Source of the DNA: Pedobacter frigiditerrae
GTDB lineage: Bacteria; Bacteroidota; Bacteroidia; Sphingobacteriales; Sphingobacteriaceae
Length of the DNA: 64,000 nt
NCBI RefSeq assembly: GCF_032678705.1
Contig: NZ_JAVTSS010000002.1
Span: forward strand, 1,984,001-2,048,000
Direction: 5' to 3'
Both the position numbers and the translations under genes were made by a program. Shown here one piece after another: positions 25,957-34,242 of this stretch. Numbering within the stretch: position 1 is the first letter of the stretch; each line of letters starts with the position of its first letter. The notes under the pieces are model-generated. The model worked only from the letters and a program-made list of their open reading frames with translations. It had not been told where the DNA came from and searched no databases.

Positions 25957-26087
25957 TTCTAAAAAGTGAAAGATAAAGATAAGACCTTCTTTCTAAAGTT
26001 TCAACAATCATTATACCCCTTTATAAATTTAGTTTGAGAATATTATTAGGTTAGAATCTAGCTGACCTTCGTTAGTGAAAATCAAAA

Positions 26088-26144
26088 ATATCCAAAACAT
26101 AAATATCTCCCTTAAATAAAGGAATCTAATAGTTTTTTGGATAT
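26088..26144 (+). repeat. R-repeat 10 (57 bp)
   Basis: Starts ATATCCAAAACAT, middle CCCTTAAATAAAGGAATC, ends GTTTTTTGGATAT. It separates the minus-strand zinc-ribbon gene from the DUF4760 module. Confidence 0.8.
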
Positions 26145-26226
26145 CTATTGATGAGGAGAAATATATATCTTAGTAACAAATACTTTTAGTTATTAAATCT
26201 TTGAATTTAAAACCTGTTCTTTTAAA

Positions 26227-26802
26227 ATGAATTTTCTATTAGAAATACACAACGTTTATTTTCCACAAGAAAAAGAAGCAACGTCAATTTTTGAATATAT
26301 TAGTTTAGCAATTCAAGTTCTAGGGTTTATTGCTGTTATTTTTACTCTTTTATATGCTAGTAAACAGATTAAAATCAGTAAAAACATTCATGAGGATACG
26401 TTAAGTTGGAATAAAAAAATCGCGACTGAAGAAGAACTTTCAAGAAAAACTTCTGGAGAAATACGAGACAGATTATTGACAATATTTGAAAAATATTCTG
26501 AAATAGGCATTGTGTCTATTCCGTTGGAGATTATAGAGAAAGAGATAGCAAAAGATAAGAAAGTTAAACAAGACATCCACGACTATCTAAATAGATTCGA
26601 GCGAATAGCACGAGGCATTAATTTTGGTATATATAACGAGGAAATTATTATTGACTCATCTAGGTACATGATAAATAAAGTATATGTTAACTATGAAAAT
26701 TATATTCAAAAGAGAAGAAATGAAGTTAACCCTCGCGCTTGGTGCTGTTTTGAAGAACTGGTCAATCGAAATAAACTTCCAAGAATTTTAGTCTCTAAAT
26801 AA
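26227..26802 (+). CDS. DUF4760-like membrane protein, 191 aa
   Basis: A transmembrane helix (about residues 26-46, ISLAIQVLGFIAVIFTLLYA) is followed by ASKQIK and a long helical cytoplasmic region. The segment IHDYLNRFERIARGINFGIY, with later NEEII and RAWCCFEELV, matches the pattern of DUF4760 proteins. These are widespread single-pass proteins of unknown function that are common on mobile elements. It leads a three-gene plus-strand module between R-repeats 10 and 11. Confidence 0.65.
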   Translation: MNFLLEIHNVYFPQEKEATSIFEYISLAIQVLGFIAVIFTLLYASKQIKISKNIHEDTLSWNKKIATEEELSRKTSGEIRDRLLTIFEKYSEIGIVSIPLEIIEKEIAKDKKVKQDIHDYLNRFERIARGINFGIYNEEIIIDSSRYMINKVYVNYENYIQKRRNEVNPRAWCCFEELVNRNKLPRILVSK

Positions 26803-26861
26803 TTTCATACATAAAAGCCTTTTACCATCCAATTTTAAATTAACGAACTATACCTAAAGTT

Positions 26862-27266
26862 ATGACAAAAGAACAAGTAGATAACATTACACAAGAAATT
26901 AAAGATATATCTAGTCATTATGAGGAGAGACCTTATACGGAAAATGTTAAATTACTAAAAGAAGATTTTGATATTAAATCATTAAAAAGTCCAAAACTTT
27001 ACAGAGAAGCTATTAGTGAGTTGGAAGAACTGCTTCGTGAATCAAGACTTCTATTTCTTTATTCACTCTTTAACATAATTTGCGAGGAAGAGGGTAAACC
27101 ATATCTTTTTGATATTCCATATCAAGCTAGTATGAGTTACGATGCTGTTTTGAAGAAGGAAGGTAGTTTCTACATTCGAGATGAAGATGGGGATTACAGT
27201 GAAATTTTTACAAGTGAAAAATTTGTAAAGTTTATTGATGATTTATACTGGGAAGTTTATGAATGA
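26862..27266 (+). CDS. Hypothetical acidic protein, 134 aa
   Basis: A small, soluble, strongly acidic protein with helical N-terminal two thirds (AISELEELLRESRLLFLYSL) and a C-terminal part rich in Asp, Glu and Tyr. It follows the DUF4760 gene by 59 bases and precedes the next gene by 61 bases. The acidity would suit an inhibitor or immunity protein, but that is conjecture. The family is not recognised. Confidence 0.55.
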   Translation: MTKEQVDNITQEIKDISSHYEERPYTENVKLLKEDFDIKSLKSPKLYREAISELEELLRESRLLFLYSLFNIICEEEGKPYLFDIPYQASMSYDAVLKKEGSFYIRDEDGDYSEIFTSEKFVKFIDDLYWEVYE

Positions 27267-27327
27267 TAATTGATTTTTAAATATCAAGAACCATTATAAG
27301 GCACCTAAAAATTAATACCTTCAACTT

Positions 27328-27981
27328 ATGAACTATAGCGAAGTTATTTCGGGGTTGTTCGACATAGACATCAATAATGTCATAAAAGTATTGCAAGCTT
27401 CCATTTACAGTGACAAAATAAATAAGAAAGAAAGCCATTATGTTGTACATACTGGTTTTACATTCTTTACGCACAAAGGTAAATATATTGAAGTTTTATA
27501 TGACTTAATATCTAAAAGGGTTATAAGACAACCTAGGAATGAAAACTATTCAACAAATATTCCTTTGATTAATGGGATAAGAGTAACTGGAGATGGAGAA
27601 TATTTTAATCGTTTCTTTCCTTGCCTAATTTCCGAAATTGACGATAATGATATGTTTATCGAGAGTGAAATAAACCATCCGTTTCAATACTTGAATATAG
27701 ATGACATTGTCGAAGTAGAAATTAAGGGAGGCAATTCAATTGTAAATTTTAAATCGATTAAAATAGAAAAAAACAAAGTCATCGTTGAATATCCTTTTCA
27801 ACGGAAATTTAAGCAAACAATTTTTTTTGATGGTTTGTCTTTCAAGGTCTTTGACGATAACGATGAAGAATACAGGAATGATAGTCACAACAACAATTTT
27901 AAAGACCTTCCAGATTATGATAGGTGGTTAAGTGAAGAATATGGGGATGATGCAGAAACAGCTTTTTGGAATAATGAATAA
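27328..27981 (+). CDS. Hypothetical protein, 217 aa
   Basis: A soluble protein with a beta-rich centre (about residues 105-170, including IDDIVEVEIKGGNSIVNFK) and an acidic C-terminal tail ending in WLSEEYGDDAETAFWNNE. No signal peptide, membrane segment or known motif is visible. It is the third gene of its module and is followed by a strong D-type hairpin at 28013-28053 and R-repeat 11. Confidence 0.55.
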   Translation: MNYSEVISGLFDIDINNVIKVLQASIYSDKINKKESHYVVHTGFTFFTHKGKYIEVLYDLISKRVIRQPRNENYSTNIPLINGIRVTGDGEYFNRFFPCLISEIDDNDMFIESEINHPFQYLNIDDIVEVEIKGGNSIVNFKSIKIEKNKVIVEYPFQRKFKQTIFFDGLSFKVFDDNDEEYRNDSHNNNFKDLPDYDRWLSEEYGDDAETAFWNNE

Positions 27982-28010
27982 GCAAGCTATTTAAATTTGC
28001 CTTAGAAATT

Positions 28011-28058
28011 GTCCCTTGTAAAATATAAAAAGTGCTTTTTACCTTTACAAGGGTTATT
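28011..28058 (+). terminator. D-element with long perfect hairpin
   Basis: CCCTTGTAAA (28013-28022) pairs with TTTACAAGGG (28044-28053), and inside it TAAAAAG (28026-28032) pairs with CTTTTTA (28035-28041). It is followed by TTATTTTTT, so it can act as a terminator. Its edges match the other D-elements. Confidence 0.65.
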
Positions 28059-28082
28059 TTTTGAATTGAATTCAATTTGAGC

Positions 28083-28139
28083 ATATCCAAAACTCAAATA
28101 ATCCTCTTAAATAAAGGAAATCAAATGAATTCTGGATAT
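28083..28139 (+). repeat. R-repeat 11 (57 bp)
   Basis: Starts ATATCCAAAACTC, middle CCTCTTAAATAAAGGAAATC, ends GAATTCTGGATAT. It is the last copy, 808 bases before the integrase stop codon. Confidence 0.85.
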
Positions 28140-28184
28140 AATTTTAATTGTTTCAGGATGCTAATGCAGCAAAAAGTTGATTTG

Positions 28185-28769
28185 TTATTTCCCAACTATT
28201 ACTAGTACCAAGGTCATTATAGCTAAGATTATCCCAATGATAATCAATAGTTTTTTGGAAAAATTTCCAGCTAAATCTAAATTTTTATTTATCTCCTGTT
28301 TTCTGTTAATCCTTGATTCGATATTTTTTTCCTTAATCAATTGCCTATTTCCAAAATAATCCTCAATCTTGCTTTGAGTGTTAAACTTCTCAAATTGTTT
28401 TTCATTAACAAGATTGAGTTTTTTTGCCCCAGTCTTTAAAATAAAAATATTGGAATCTATATACTCAATATTGTAAAGATTACTTTCATTACCATTCTCA
28501 ATTATTAAGCTTAAGCTATCTAATTGTTCCCACGTTGATTTTTCGACAACACCATCAGCTGAAATCAATAAATTTCCATTTGATTTAAAAATATATTTAT
28601 TGGCCAAAGTATCGCTAACTTGAATCCAATTGTTATTTGTTAACAAAGCCTTGTTATAAATTTTGGTACCGTAAGATTTTATCACGAAAATTAATTTAGA
28701 TATAATGTTAAAAATAATAGTTTCTAATTCAATATTTACATTGTTGGGGTGACAACCGTTAATTTTCAT
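28185..28769 (-). CDS. Tail-anchored hypothetical protein, 194 aa
   Basis: The open frame begins at 28802, but the ATG at 28769 is preferred; it overlaps the end of the small upstream gene (28759-28920) by 11 bases. A soluble region of about 160 residues (NNNWIQVSDTLANKYIFKSN near the centre) is followed by a C-terminal transmembrane helix (about 171-193, LLIIIGIILAIMTLVLVIVG). The protein is therefore tail-anchored, with its bulk probably in the cytoplasm. No family is recognised. Confidence 0.55.
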   Translation of the reverse strand: MKINGCHPNNVNIELETIIFNIISKLIFVIKSYGTKIYNKALLTNNNWIQVSDTLANKYIFKSNGNLLISADGVVEKSTWEQLDSLSLIIENGNESNLYNIEYIDSNIFILKTGAKKLNLVNEKQFEKFNTQSKIEDYFGNRQLIKEKNIESRINRKQEINKNLDLAGNFSKKLLIIIGIILAIMTLVLVIVGK

Positions 28770-28920
28770 TATTTGAATTATAAACCCAAATGCCAATTCC
28801 AATAAATATAATCCAAAGCCACCAAGGGATAGCTGCTAATAGATTTACAAATTGTTGATAGATGGCTGATATTATTATTAAGGCAATAATAGCACCGATG
28901 ATTGTGAGAGCAGTTTTCAT
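28759..28920 (-). CDS. Small membrane protein, 53 aa
   Basis: Reading the minus strand from CAT at 28918-28920 gives a 53-residue protein made of two hydrophobic segments: MKTALTIIGAIIALIIISAI and, after YQQFVN, IPWWLWIIFIGIGIWVY. It overlaps the next minus-strand gene by 11 bases, which suggests coupled translation. Function is unknown. It lies just downstream of the integrase gene on the same strand. Confidence 0.45.
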   Translation of the reverse strand: MKTALTIIGAIIALIIISAIYQQFVNLLAAIPWWLWIIFIGIGIWVYNSNNEN

Positions 28921-28946
28921 TTCTAAATATAATGTTAATCTTTCTA

Positions 28947-30101
28947 TTACAATTCAGGCATAACTTCTTTTAGCCTTTCGTCATTGATTTCCCCTAAGCC
29001 TCTTAAATAGTTTAGCGTTACAATCATATTGCTATGCTGTAGTAACTGTTGTAGGATGTGCAGGTCTTTTGTCTTATTGTAAACATTTACAGCCGCAGTA
29101 TGTCTAAATGAATAAATGGTTTGGTCCTTTTGTAAAATACCTAAATCTGTCATTTTCTTTTTTGCTCTTGACCATTGAGTATTTAGATAACTTAAATTAT
29201 ATGCATTTTTTGAGTTACTTAAAATATTATGGTTAATGTTCTGACTAGCTTTTAATCTTATAATTAATTCTTCACGCACATAATGTGGAATGTTTACCAC
29301 TCTAATTCGTTTGCTCTTATTCTCACTGCCAGAAAGAGTAATCTTGGTGCAATCTTCGTTTATATGCTTATAACAAATCAATCTGGCTTCTTGATGTGGT
29401 CGTAAAAAACATCCATAAGCTAATAAACAACACAAATGTAGGTTGGGATAATTAACTTTTAAATAACCAAGTACCTCATTTAACTGGTCTTTTGAATAAA
29501 TTTTATGCAAAACAGCTTTCGGCTTTTTTTTCAATGAATCTTGAACAGGATTATCAATTATTAACTTAGTCCTTTTGAATTCAGAAAAGAACACATTAAG
29601 TGCTCGTCTTTTATTCATATAATAGGTGGCTGTACTGCTAAATTGATTTAAAAAGGTTTCAATATATAAAGGGTCAATTTTATCAATTGGTTTTATCAAT
29701 TCAGTTTTGGGAAGAAAATTACAAAATTGCTCAACGATTTTTTTAAGGTCGTTTTTATAGCCATAACTTAAATCTGAATTAAGTTTAATTTGAAGAATAG
29801 ATTTCAAAGCAACATCGATAGTTTGGATTGTTTTTACCTCGACTCTCTCTTCTTTTTTATGAGGGCTCCATCCCTTATCTAGTGCCTTAGAAATTTCTAA
29901 AGATAATTTTTTAAAAAGCCTTAACCTATCATTATAGGTTTTAAAATGGTTTGGGTTAAGGTCTAGGTTGAACTTCTTACCATTGTACTCTCGATATCTT
30001 ACCCCATTGAAATGGAAGGTTACATAGCCTCTTTGGCTTAAGTCATTTGTGAGAACAATCTTTGGTTCTGAAAACATAATCTGGCGCATTATATGGCGCA
30101 A
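28947..30101 (-). CDS. Tyrosine recombinase of the island
   Basis: This 384-residue protein has an arm-binding-like N-terminal part, a SAM-like core-binding domain at about 90-190 and a C-terminal catalytic domain. Catalytic residues are visible: Arg in FLRPHQEARL near 233, Lys in ENKSKR, RHT in YSFRHTAA near 330 (the usual first His of HxxR is Tyr here), His in LLQHSN near 355 and the Tyr nucleophile in TLNYLRG near 365. Its start is only 60 bases from the tRNA half-gene, the usual layout for site-specific integration at a tRNA. It reads toward the cassette-like array, unlike integron IntI, which reads away from its array. No IntI-specific insertion is recognised. Confidence 0.9.
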   Translation of the reverse strand: MRHIMRQIMFSEPKIVLTNDLSQRGYVTFHFNGVRYREYNGKKFNLDLNPNHFKTYNDRLRLFKKLSLEISKALDKGWSPHKKEERVEVKTIQTIDVALKSILQIKLNSDLSYGYKNDLKKIVEQFCNFLPKTELIKPIDKIDPLYIETFLNQFSSTATYYMNKRRALNVFFSEFKRTKLIIDNPVQDSLKKKPKAVLHKIYSKDQLNEVLGYLKVNYPNLHLCCLLAYGCFLRPHQEARLICYKHINEDCTKITLSGSENKSKRIRVVNIPHYVREELIIRLKASQNINHNILSNSKNAYNLSYLNTQWSRAKKKMTDLGILQKDQTIYSFRHTAAVNVYNKTKDLHILQQLLQHSNMIVTLNYLRGLGEINDERLKEVMPEL

Positions 30102-30160
30102 ATCATATCAAATTGTAAAATATGTTGTTTAAATGTTGTTAAACACTGATGTACAATCTA

Positions 30161-30202
30161 CTGAAAATCCATGTGTCGCCGGTTCGATCCCGGCCCATAC
30201 CA
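30161..30202 (+). tRNA. 3' half of a tRNA-Phe gene (island attachment site)
   Basis: CTGAAAA is a seven-base anticodon loop with anticodon GAA. It is followed by TCCAT, the variable loop GTGTC, the T arm GCCGG-TTCGATC-CCGGC, the acceptor strand CCATACC and the discriminator A. Upstream of the loop the sequence cannot form the 5' half, so this is a displaced fragment at the right end of the island. The intact gene should lie left of base 1. CCA is not encoded. Confidence 0.75.
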
Positions 30203-30210
30203 CTTTAAAA

Positions 30211-30235
30211 CCTCAACGAAAGTTGGGGTTTTTTT
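30211..30235 (+). terminator. Terminator of the original tRNA locus
   Basis: CCTCAAC-GAAA-GTTGGGG followed by seven T residues is a compact rho-independent terminator nine bases after the tRNA fragment. It belongs to the chromosomal side of the junction. Confidence 0.8.
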
Positions 30236-30737
30236 GATTCTAAATGGTTTTCATCAATCCCTTAAAACTTTCTTTCAATTTCTAATTAAGCGCTAATTCT
30301 ATCAAGAAAATCCTTAAACAAGAACCTTTTACAACTTCTTCCCCAATCCTTAATTATTGATTAAACGAAACTCACTCGTATTTAATTAGGAGTTAACAAG
30401 GTAATAGAGCCTGTGATGACCTTGTTTGCACCTTGTTATCACCCTGTGATCACCCTGTAAAGCTAAAGTGAAAATGCTTGATGGCAAGTACAGAAATTGG
30501 ATAATAATTTAACCGTAGGTTAATTGCGATGACTATCTCAATGCTTTGAGTTAAGATAAGTTGTCTAGGGAGGTTGATTGGGTGTTGTAGCAGTCTTTCT
30601 GTCAATTTGGAAAAGTTCAAAAAAAGATGCCATAGTCTGTTGGATAGTATGACAACATAATCTTTGGTTAATGCTTAAATTTTTCCATTAACCACTGTTG
30701 TAATTTGCAGTTGGTTTAAGAAGAGTGAGTATAAGTT
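30236..30737. other. 502-base gene-free chromosomal flank
   Basis: No credible gene is seen. The only structure noticed is a run of degenerate repeats of about 12 bases at 30417-30461 (ACCTTGTTT, ACCTTGTTAT, CACCCTGTGAT, CACCCTGTAA). It separates the tRNA terminator from the 3' end of the caspase gene. Confidence 0.4.
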
Positions 30738-33700
30738 TCACCAAACTCCCCAGTCGACTGCTTCATTTTCGCTTCTAGCAGTTGGTACTTGTAGTCCTTG
30801 TGTAAGTAGTGGAACTTGTTTATTTACTTCTTTTTTTAGTTCACTTACTGTAGTATGTGTTTTAATATTCATTAAATTGAGAATACTATAAGTAAACACT
30901 CCATTTTTTAATTCGTTTGTTTCTAATGCAAACTGTGTGCCTGCAGCCGCAGAAATTACGGTGGCACCTGTGCTGCGATTAATATCTACAAATAATTGTT
31001 GCATGAGCTCAAAGCTATTCTTCATGCCCACTTTCCCCTTTTTTAGGTTAATTACTTTTGGACCTTTCACATTTTTTAGGTTTTTTGCCACAGCTTCATA
31101 GTGTTGCATCTCATCTTTATCTACCTCTCCACTATGGCAGGCATCAATCAGCATGAGCTTTTTACGGGCAGGAATGCCGTCTAGCAAATTTTCTAGCGAT
31201 TCATAAGGAAGTCCATTTTGCTCTGGACGATCAAAATTAACGGCATAGGTAGAAAGGTAATAATCAAATTGTTTACTGAGCAAGCCATGGCCAGAGTAGG
31301 CTACAATAACCTTGTCGTTTACAGAGGTTTGAAGTAGTTTATTTTTTAAGGCCTTCACATTTAATAATGTTACTTTTTCGTCAAACAAGGTATCTATAAT
31401 GCAATCGTCTCCATATTTAGCCTTAAACTTGTTGGCGAGATCACGAATGTCTTTTACACTCCAGTTTAGGTTGTAATTGGCATCGGCAAATTTGTTGATA
31501 CCTATGCCAATAAAGTGCATCTTACTCGTATTGGCCTTAATGGGCTCGTGTTTTACATAGAGTGGTAATCGGTAACTCTCAGCGCCATTGCTGTTAATTA
31601 CAGACATTTCAATCTTATTGTCTCCATCTGCTAAATTTATCACAATTGTGGTGTCTAATTGCTTGGTCTTTTTTTCTTTTAGGCTTACGCCCTTCATCCC
31701 AAAAATTGGACATTCGTTAATCCAAACATTAAAACGATCTAAAAGATAAGTTGCGTCTTTAGCCGTAAAATTTAACCTTAATTCGCTTGCTTGCTGACTG
31801 AACTCAATCTGGTTCCTGTTCTTAATGTCGGCCTTTGGTACATTAAAACCCAGTTTAAATTGTGCGGTATCTATGTTTAATTTCCTTAGTCTTTTTTCAT
31901 AGGCACGTTTGTACGAATTGATCATCGCTGTATCTTTAGAACCTAGTGTTTTTAAAACAAGGTCTGGTCTATTAAACCTAATGTCGTATTGTTCAAATGG
32001 GATTACAGATAATCCATCAACAAAACTGATTAACCTGGTTTTCTTTTTATCGCCGGCATAATAATTATTCGGGGTTAGCACCAACTGTTCTTCATCATTG
32101 AAGGTGAGGTAAGCATATAAAGGAACGTTCTTAGACAAGTCGTAAAAGGTAATCCTACCATCGTCGCCAGCAAGAGACAAAATATGGTCGTTTTTCCAAG
32201 AAATTGCATTTGGTATGCCCAGTTTGTTAGCAAAACGCTTTTCAATTTTATTGCTATTCAGGTTAATGATCCTGATGCTGTCTAGGGTGGCAATAGCTAC
32301 TAGGTTCTTTTTGTTGGCTGGGCTTAAGGCTAAGATATCTGCAGGTGTAACCAAAACTTGAGTAATGCTTCGTTTTTTGATATCTAATACCTTTACTCGG
32401 CCATATTGGTTGGTTTCGGTAAATAGAATCTTATTTTCATTAATGCTAAATACTACTTTTTGCATAGGTATTTGCTCTTCAAACATTGGTTTAAGGTCTC
32501 CATTGTCTTCAAAAGAGTAAAGAGAAGCGTTGGTACCTTTAAGTAAAATGTAAGATTCATTTGGACTGGCAATTACTGCTGTAACACCAGGTACAAAAGA
32601 ATTGTACATGAGTTTTTTATCCTTGTTCCAAAATAATACAGTTCCTTTTTCGGCAATACATTGTACAATAATATCATCGTTTAACAGAATGGCATTGTTA
32701 TTTGCACCAGCATTGGTGTAGTTGGTAGGTAAAGAGTCAATTGCAATTTGAACACTATCAATTGCCTTATTGGTTTTGTAATTAAAGATTACTGTTTTAT
32801 TGTTGGCATAGGTAAGAAGGCAGATCGAATCAAGATAAAGGGGAGAAACATCTAAAACAACACCCTTACCCTCATAATGTGCTATAGTTTTAAAATCCAT
32901 AGCATTCCTAGTCCATATTTTATTGCTACCAGATTTGCTTACAATTTTTCCAGTTAGGGTGTCTACAGCAACGTGGGTTACACCAACCGTTTTGCCCGTG
33001 TACTCTGTATAAGGCCTAAAAGGATTAAGTTTCCAGTTAACAATTTTATTTCCAGCATTAAAGCTGAACAGTTCTTTTCCCTTGCTCATGAACTGTGGGC
33101 TTGAGAAAGGATCATGCATCTTAAAAACCAGTCCTTCTGGCTTTTCATAATTTGTACATAATACCTTTCCATTTTCGAGAGAAAGGTAGACTTGCGAGGG
33201 TGAAACACTATGGAACTGTATGGCCTCAATAATAGCTTGTAGCTCCATTGATTGTTTTTTGCTGCCATCAACTAAATTAACAACGATCAACTTTTTCATG
33301 TCACCAACAAAAGCAAGGTTTTTTAAAGGGTCGGCATCAAAGCAAAGTGGCGTTCCCGACTGACTTTTAAAAATATTTTTAACTGCTCCATTCTCATTGA
33401 AACTAATTAAAGCATCGTCTGTTTGTGCTATTCCAAAATTGCCGTAATACCTTAACTCTTTTATTTCCGCATTGATTTTTATGTTCTTAGTAGCATTGAA
33501 AGTCTTATCATCATAATAGACTACTTCATTTTTTAAGTTGGTAGTGATGAAGCGATGGCTTGCCTTGTCTAACAAAATAAAATATCTTCCTTCTATTATT
33601 TTTATCACTTTCCCATCAGCAACCTTAGCTATAACAATTTCGTTAGCATTAACCTTTGTACCAGACATAAGTGCCGCCAAGCCCAAGAAGACTTTTTTGT

Positions 33701-34097
33701 AAAAAAACATCAGCTCATTCCCGTTAACAACAAAATCATTGATTATATTTTTATGTTGAAACTCGTAAATCTTATTTCCATTGGTTAGGTTATGCTTGGT
33801 GAATAAACCATTGTCATATAGTAAACCATAGGTCTGATTGTCTATAAATTTAGCTGCAGCTATATTTCCGCTTTGTAAATGTAACTTTCTGATTGCCTGT
33901 CCAGTGTTTTTGTCCCATAACATAAGTGTGTTGTCTTCCGCAAAAGAGAGCAGGTATAGGCCATTCGGGCTTTGGTCTAGTCCAACTACGGTTTCTGCAT
34001 GTCCTATAGGAAGCATTAACCTCTTTTCTTGCGCACAGACATAAAATGAGCTAAAGAATAGCACAAGTGAAACTAAAAACCTCGTTGTTTGCAGCAT
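30738..34097 (-). CDS. Exported WD40-like propeller plus caspase-family protease, 1119 aa
   Basis: A signal peptide (about residues 1-22) precedes a long repetitive beta-propeller-like region up to about residue 690, with WD40-type repeats such as YLLSFAEDNTLMLWDKNTG. A C-terminal caspase-like (C14) domain follows from about 850: His in VAYSGHGLLS near 934 and Cys in LIDACHSGE near 986 form the catalytic pair. It is predicted to be a periplasmic or surface protease that recognises ligands through the propeller. It sits alone just outside the island. Such WD40-caspase proteins are known in Bacteroidota and cyanobacteria, but their substrates are mostly unknown. Confidence 0.8.
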   Translation of the reverse strand: MLQTTRFLVSLVLFFSSFYVCAQEKRLMLPIGHAETVVGLDQSPNGLYLLSFAEDNTLMLWDKNTGQAIRKLHLQSGNIAAAKFIDNQTYGLLYDNGLFTKHNLTNGNKIYEFQHKNIINDFVVNGNELMFFYKKVFLGLAALMSGTKVNANEIVIAKVADGKVIKIIEGRYFILLDKASHRFITTNLKNEVVYYDDKTFNATKNIKINAEIKELRYYGNFGIAQTDDALISFNENGAVKNIFKSQSGTPLCFDADPLKNLAFVGDMKKLIVVNLVDGSKKQSMELQAIIEAIQFHSVSPSQVYLSLENGKVLCTNYEKPEGLVFKMHDPFSSPQFMSKGKELFSFNAGNKIVNWKLNPFRPYTEYTGKTVGVTHVAVDTLTGKIVSKSGSNKIWTRNAMDFKTIAHYEGKGVVLDVSPLYLDSICLLTYANNKTVIFNYKTNKAIDSVQIAIDSLPTNYTNAGANNNAILLNDDIIVQCIAEKGTVLFWNKDKKLMYNSFVPGVTAVIASPNESYILLKGTNASLYSFEDNGDLKPMFEEQIPMQKVVFSINENKILFTETNQYGRVKVLDIKKRSITQVLVTPADILALSPANKKNLVAIATLDSIRIINLNSNKIEKRFANKLGIPNAISWKNDHILSLAGDDGRITFYDLSKNVPLYAYLTFNDEEQLVLTPNNYYAGDKKKTRLISFVDGLSVIPFEQYDIRFNRPDLVLKTLGSKDTAMINSYKRAYEKRLRKLNIDTAQFKLGFNVPKADIKNRNQIEFSQQASELRLNFTAKDATYLLDRFNVWINECPIFGMKGVSLKEKKTKQLDTTIVINLADGDNKIEMSVINSNGAESYRLPLYVKHEPIKANTSKMHFIGIGINKFADANYNLNWSVKDIRDLANKFKAKYGDDCIIDTLFDEKVTLLNVKALKNKLLQTSVNDKVIVAYSGHGLLSKQFDYYLSTYAVNFDRPEQNGLPYESLENLLDGIPARKKLMLIDACHSGEVDKDEMQHYEAVAKNLKNVKGPKVINLKKGKVGMKNSFELMQQLFVDINRSTGATVISAAAGTQFALETNELKNGVFTYSILNLMNIKTHTTVSELKKEVNKQVPLLTQGLQVPTARSENEAVDWGVW

Positions 34098-34242
34098 TGA
34101 TGAGCGATAAGTGATAAATTTAATATTACTTATTGGTAAATCAAATATTCCTTTTACAGCTTGTATGTGGCTCTTGTTTGCCTAAGTAATTCTTGATTAT
34201 AAAGTGTTTTTGATAACTTAGTTTATTCTCTATAAATCATCA

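Noticed and set aside
7429..28139. R-repeats as a CRISPR array
   Set aside because: Spacing is 0.8-7.9 kb with genes between copies, the copies are imperfect palindromes, and no cas genes are present.
7429..28139. R-repeats as simple rho-independent terminators
   Set aside because: The complementary ends are separated by a loop of about 35 bases, several copies already have a separate terminator just upstream, and orientation does not follow gene strand.
28947..30101. Integrase as a true integron IntI
   Set aside because: It lies beside a tRNA attachment site, has a phage/island-type layout with an arm-binding-like N terminus, reads toward the array, and shows no IntI-specific insertion that I can recognise.
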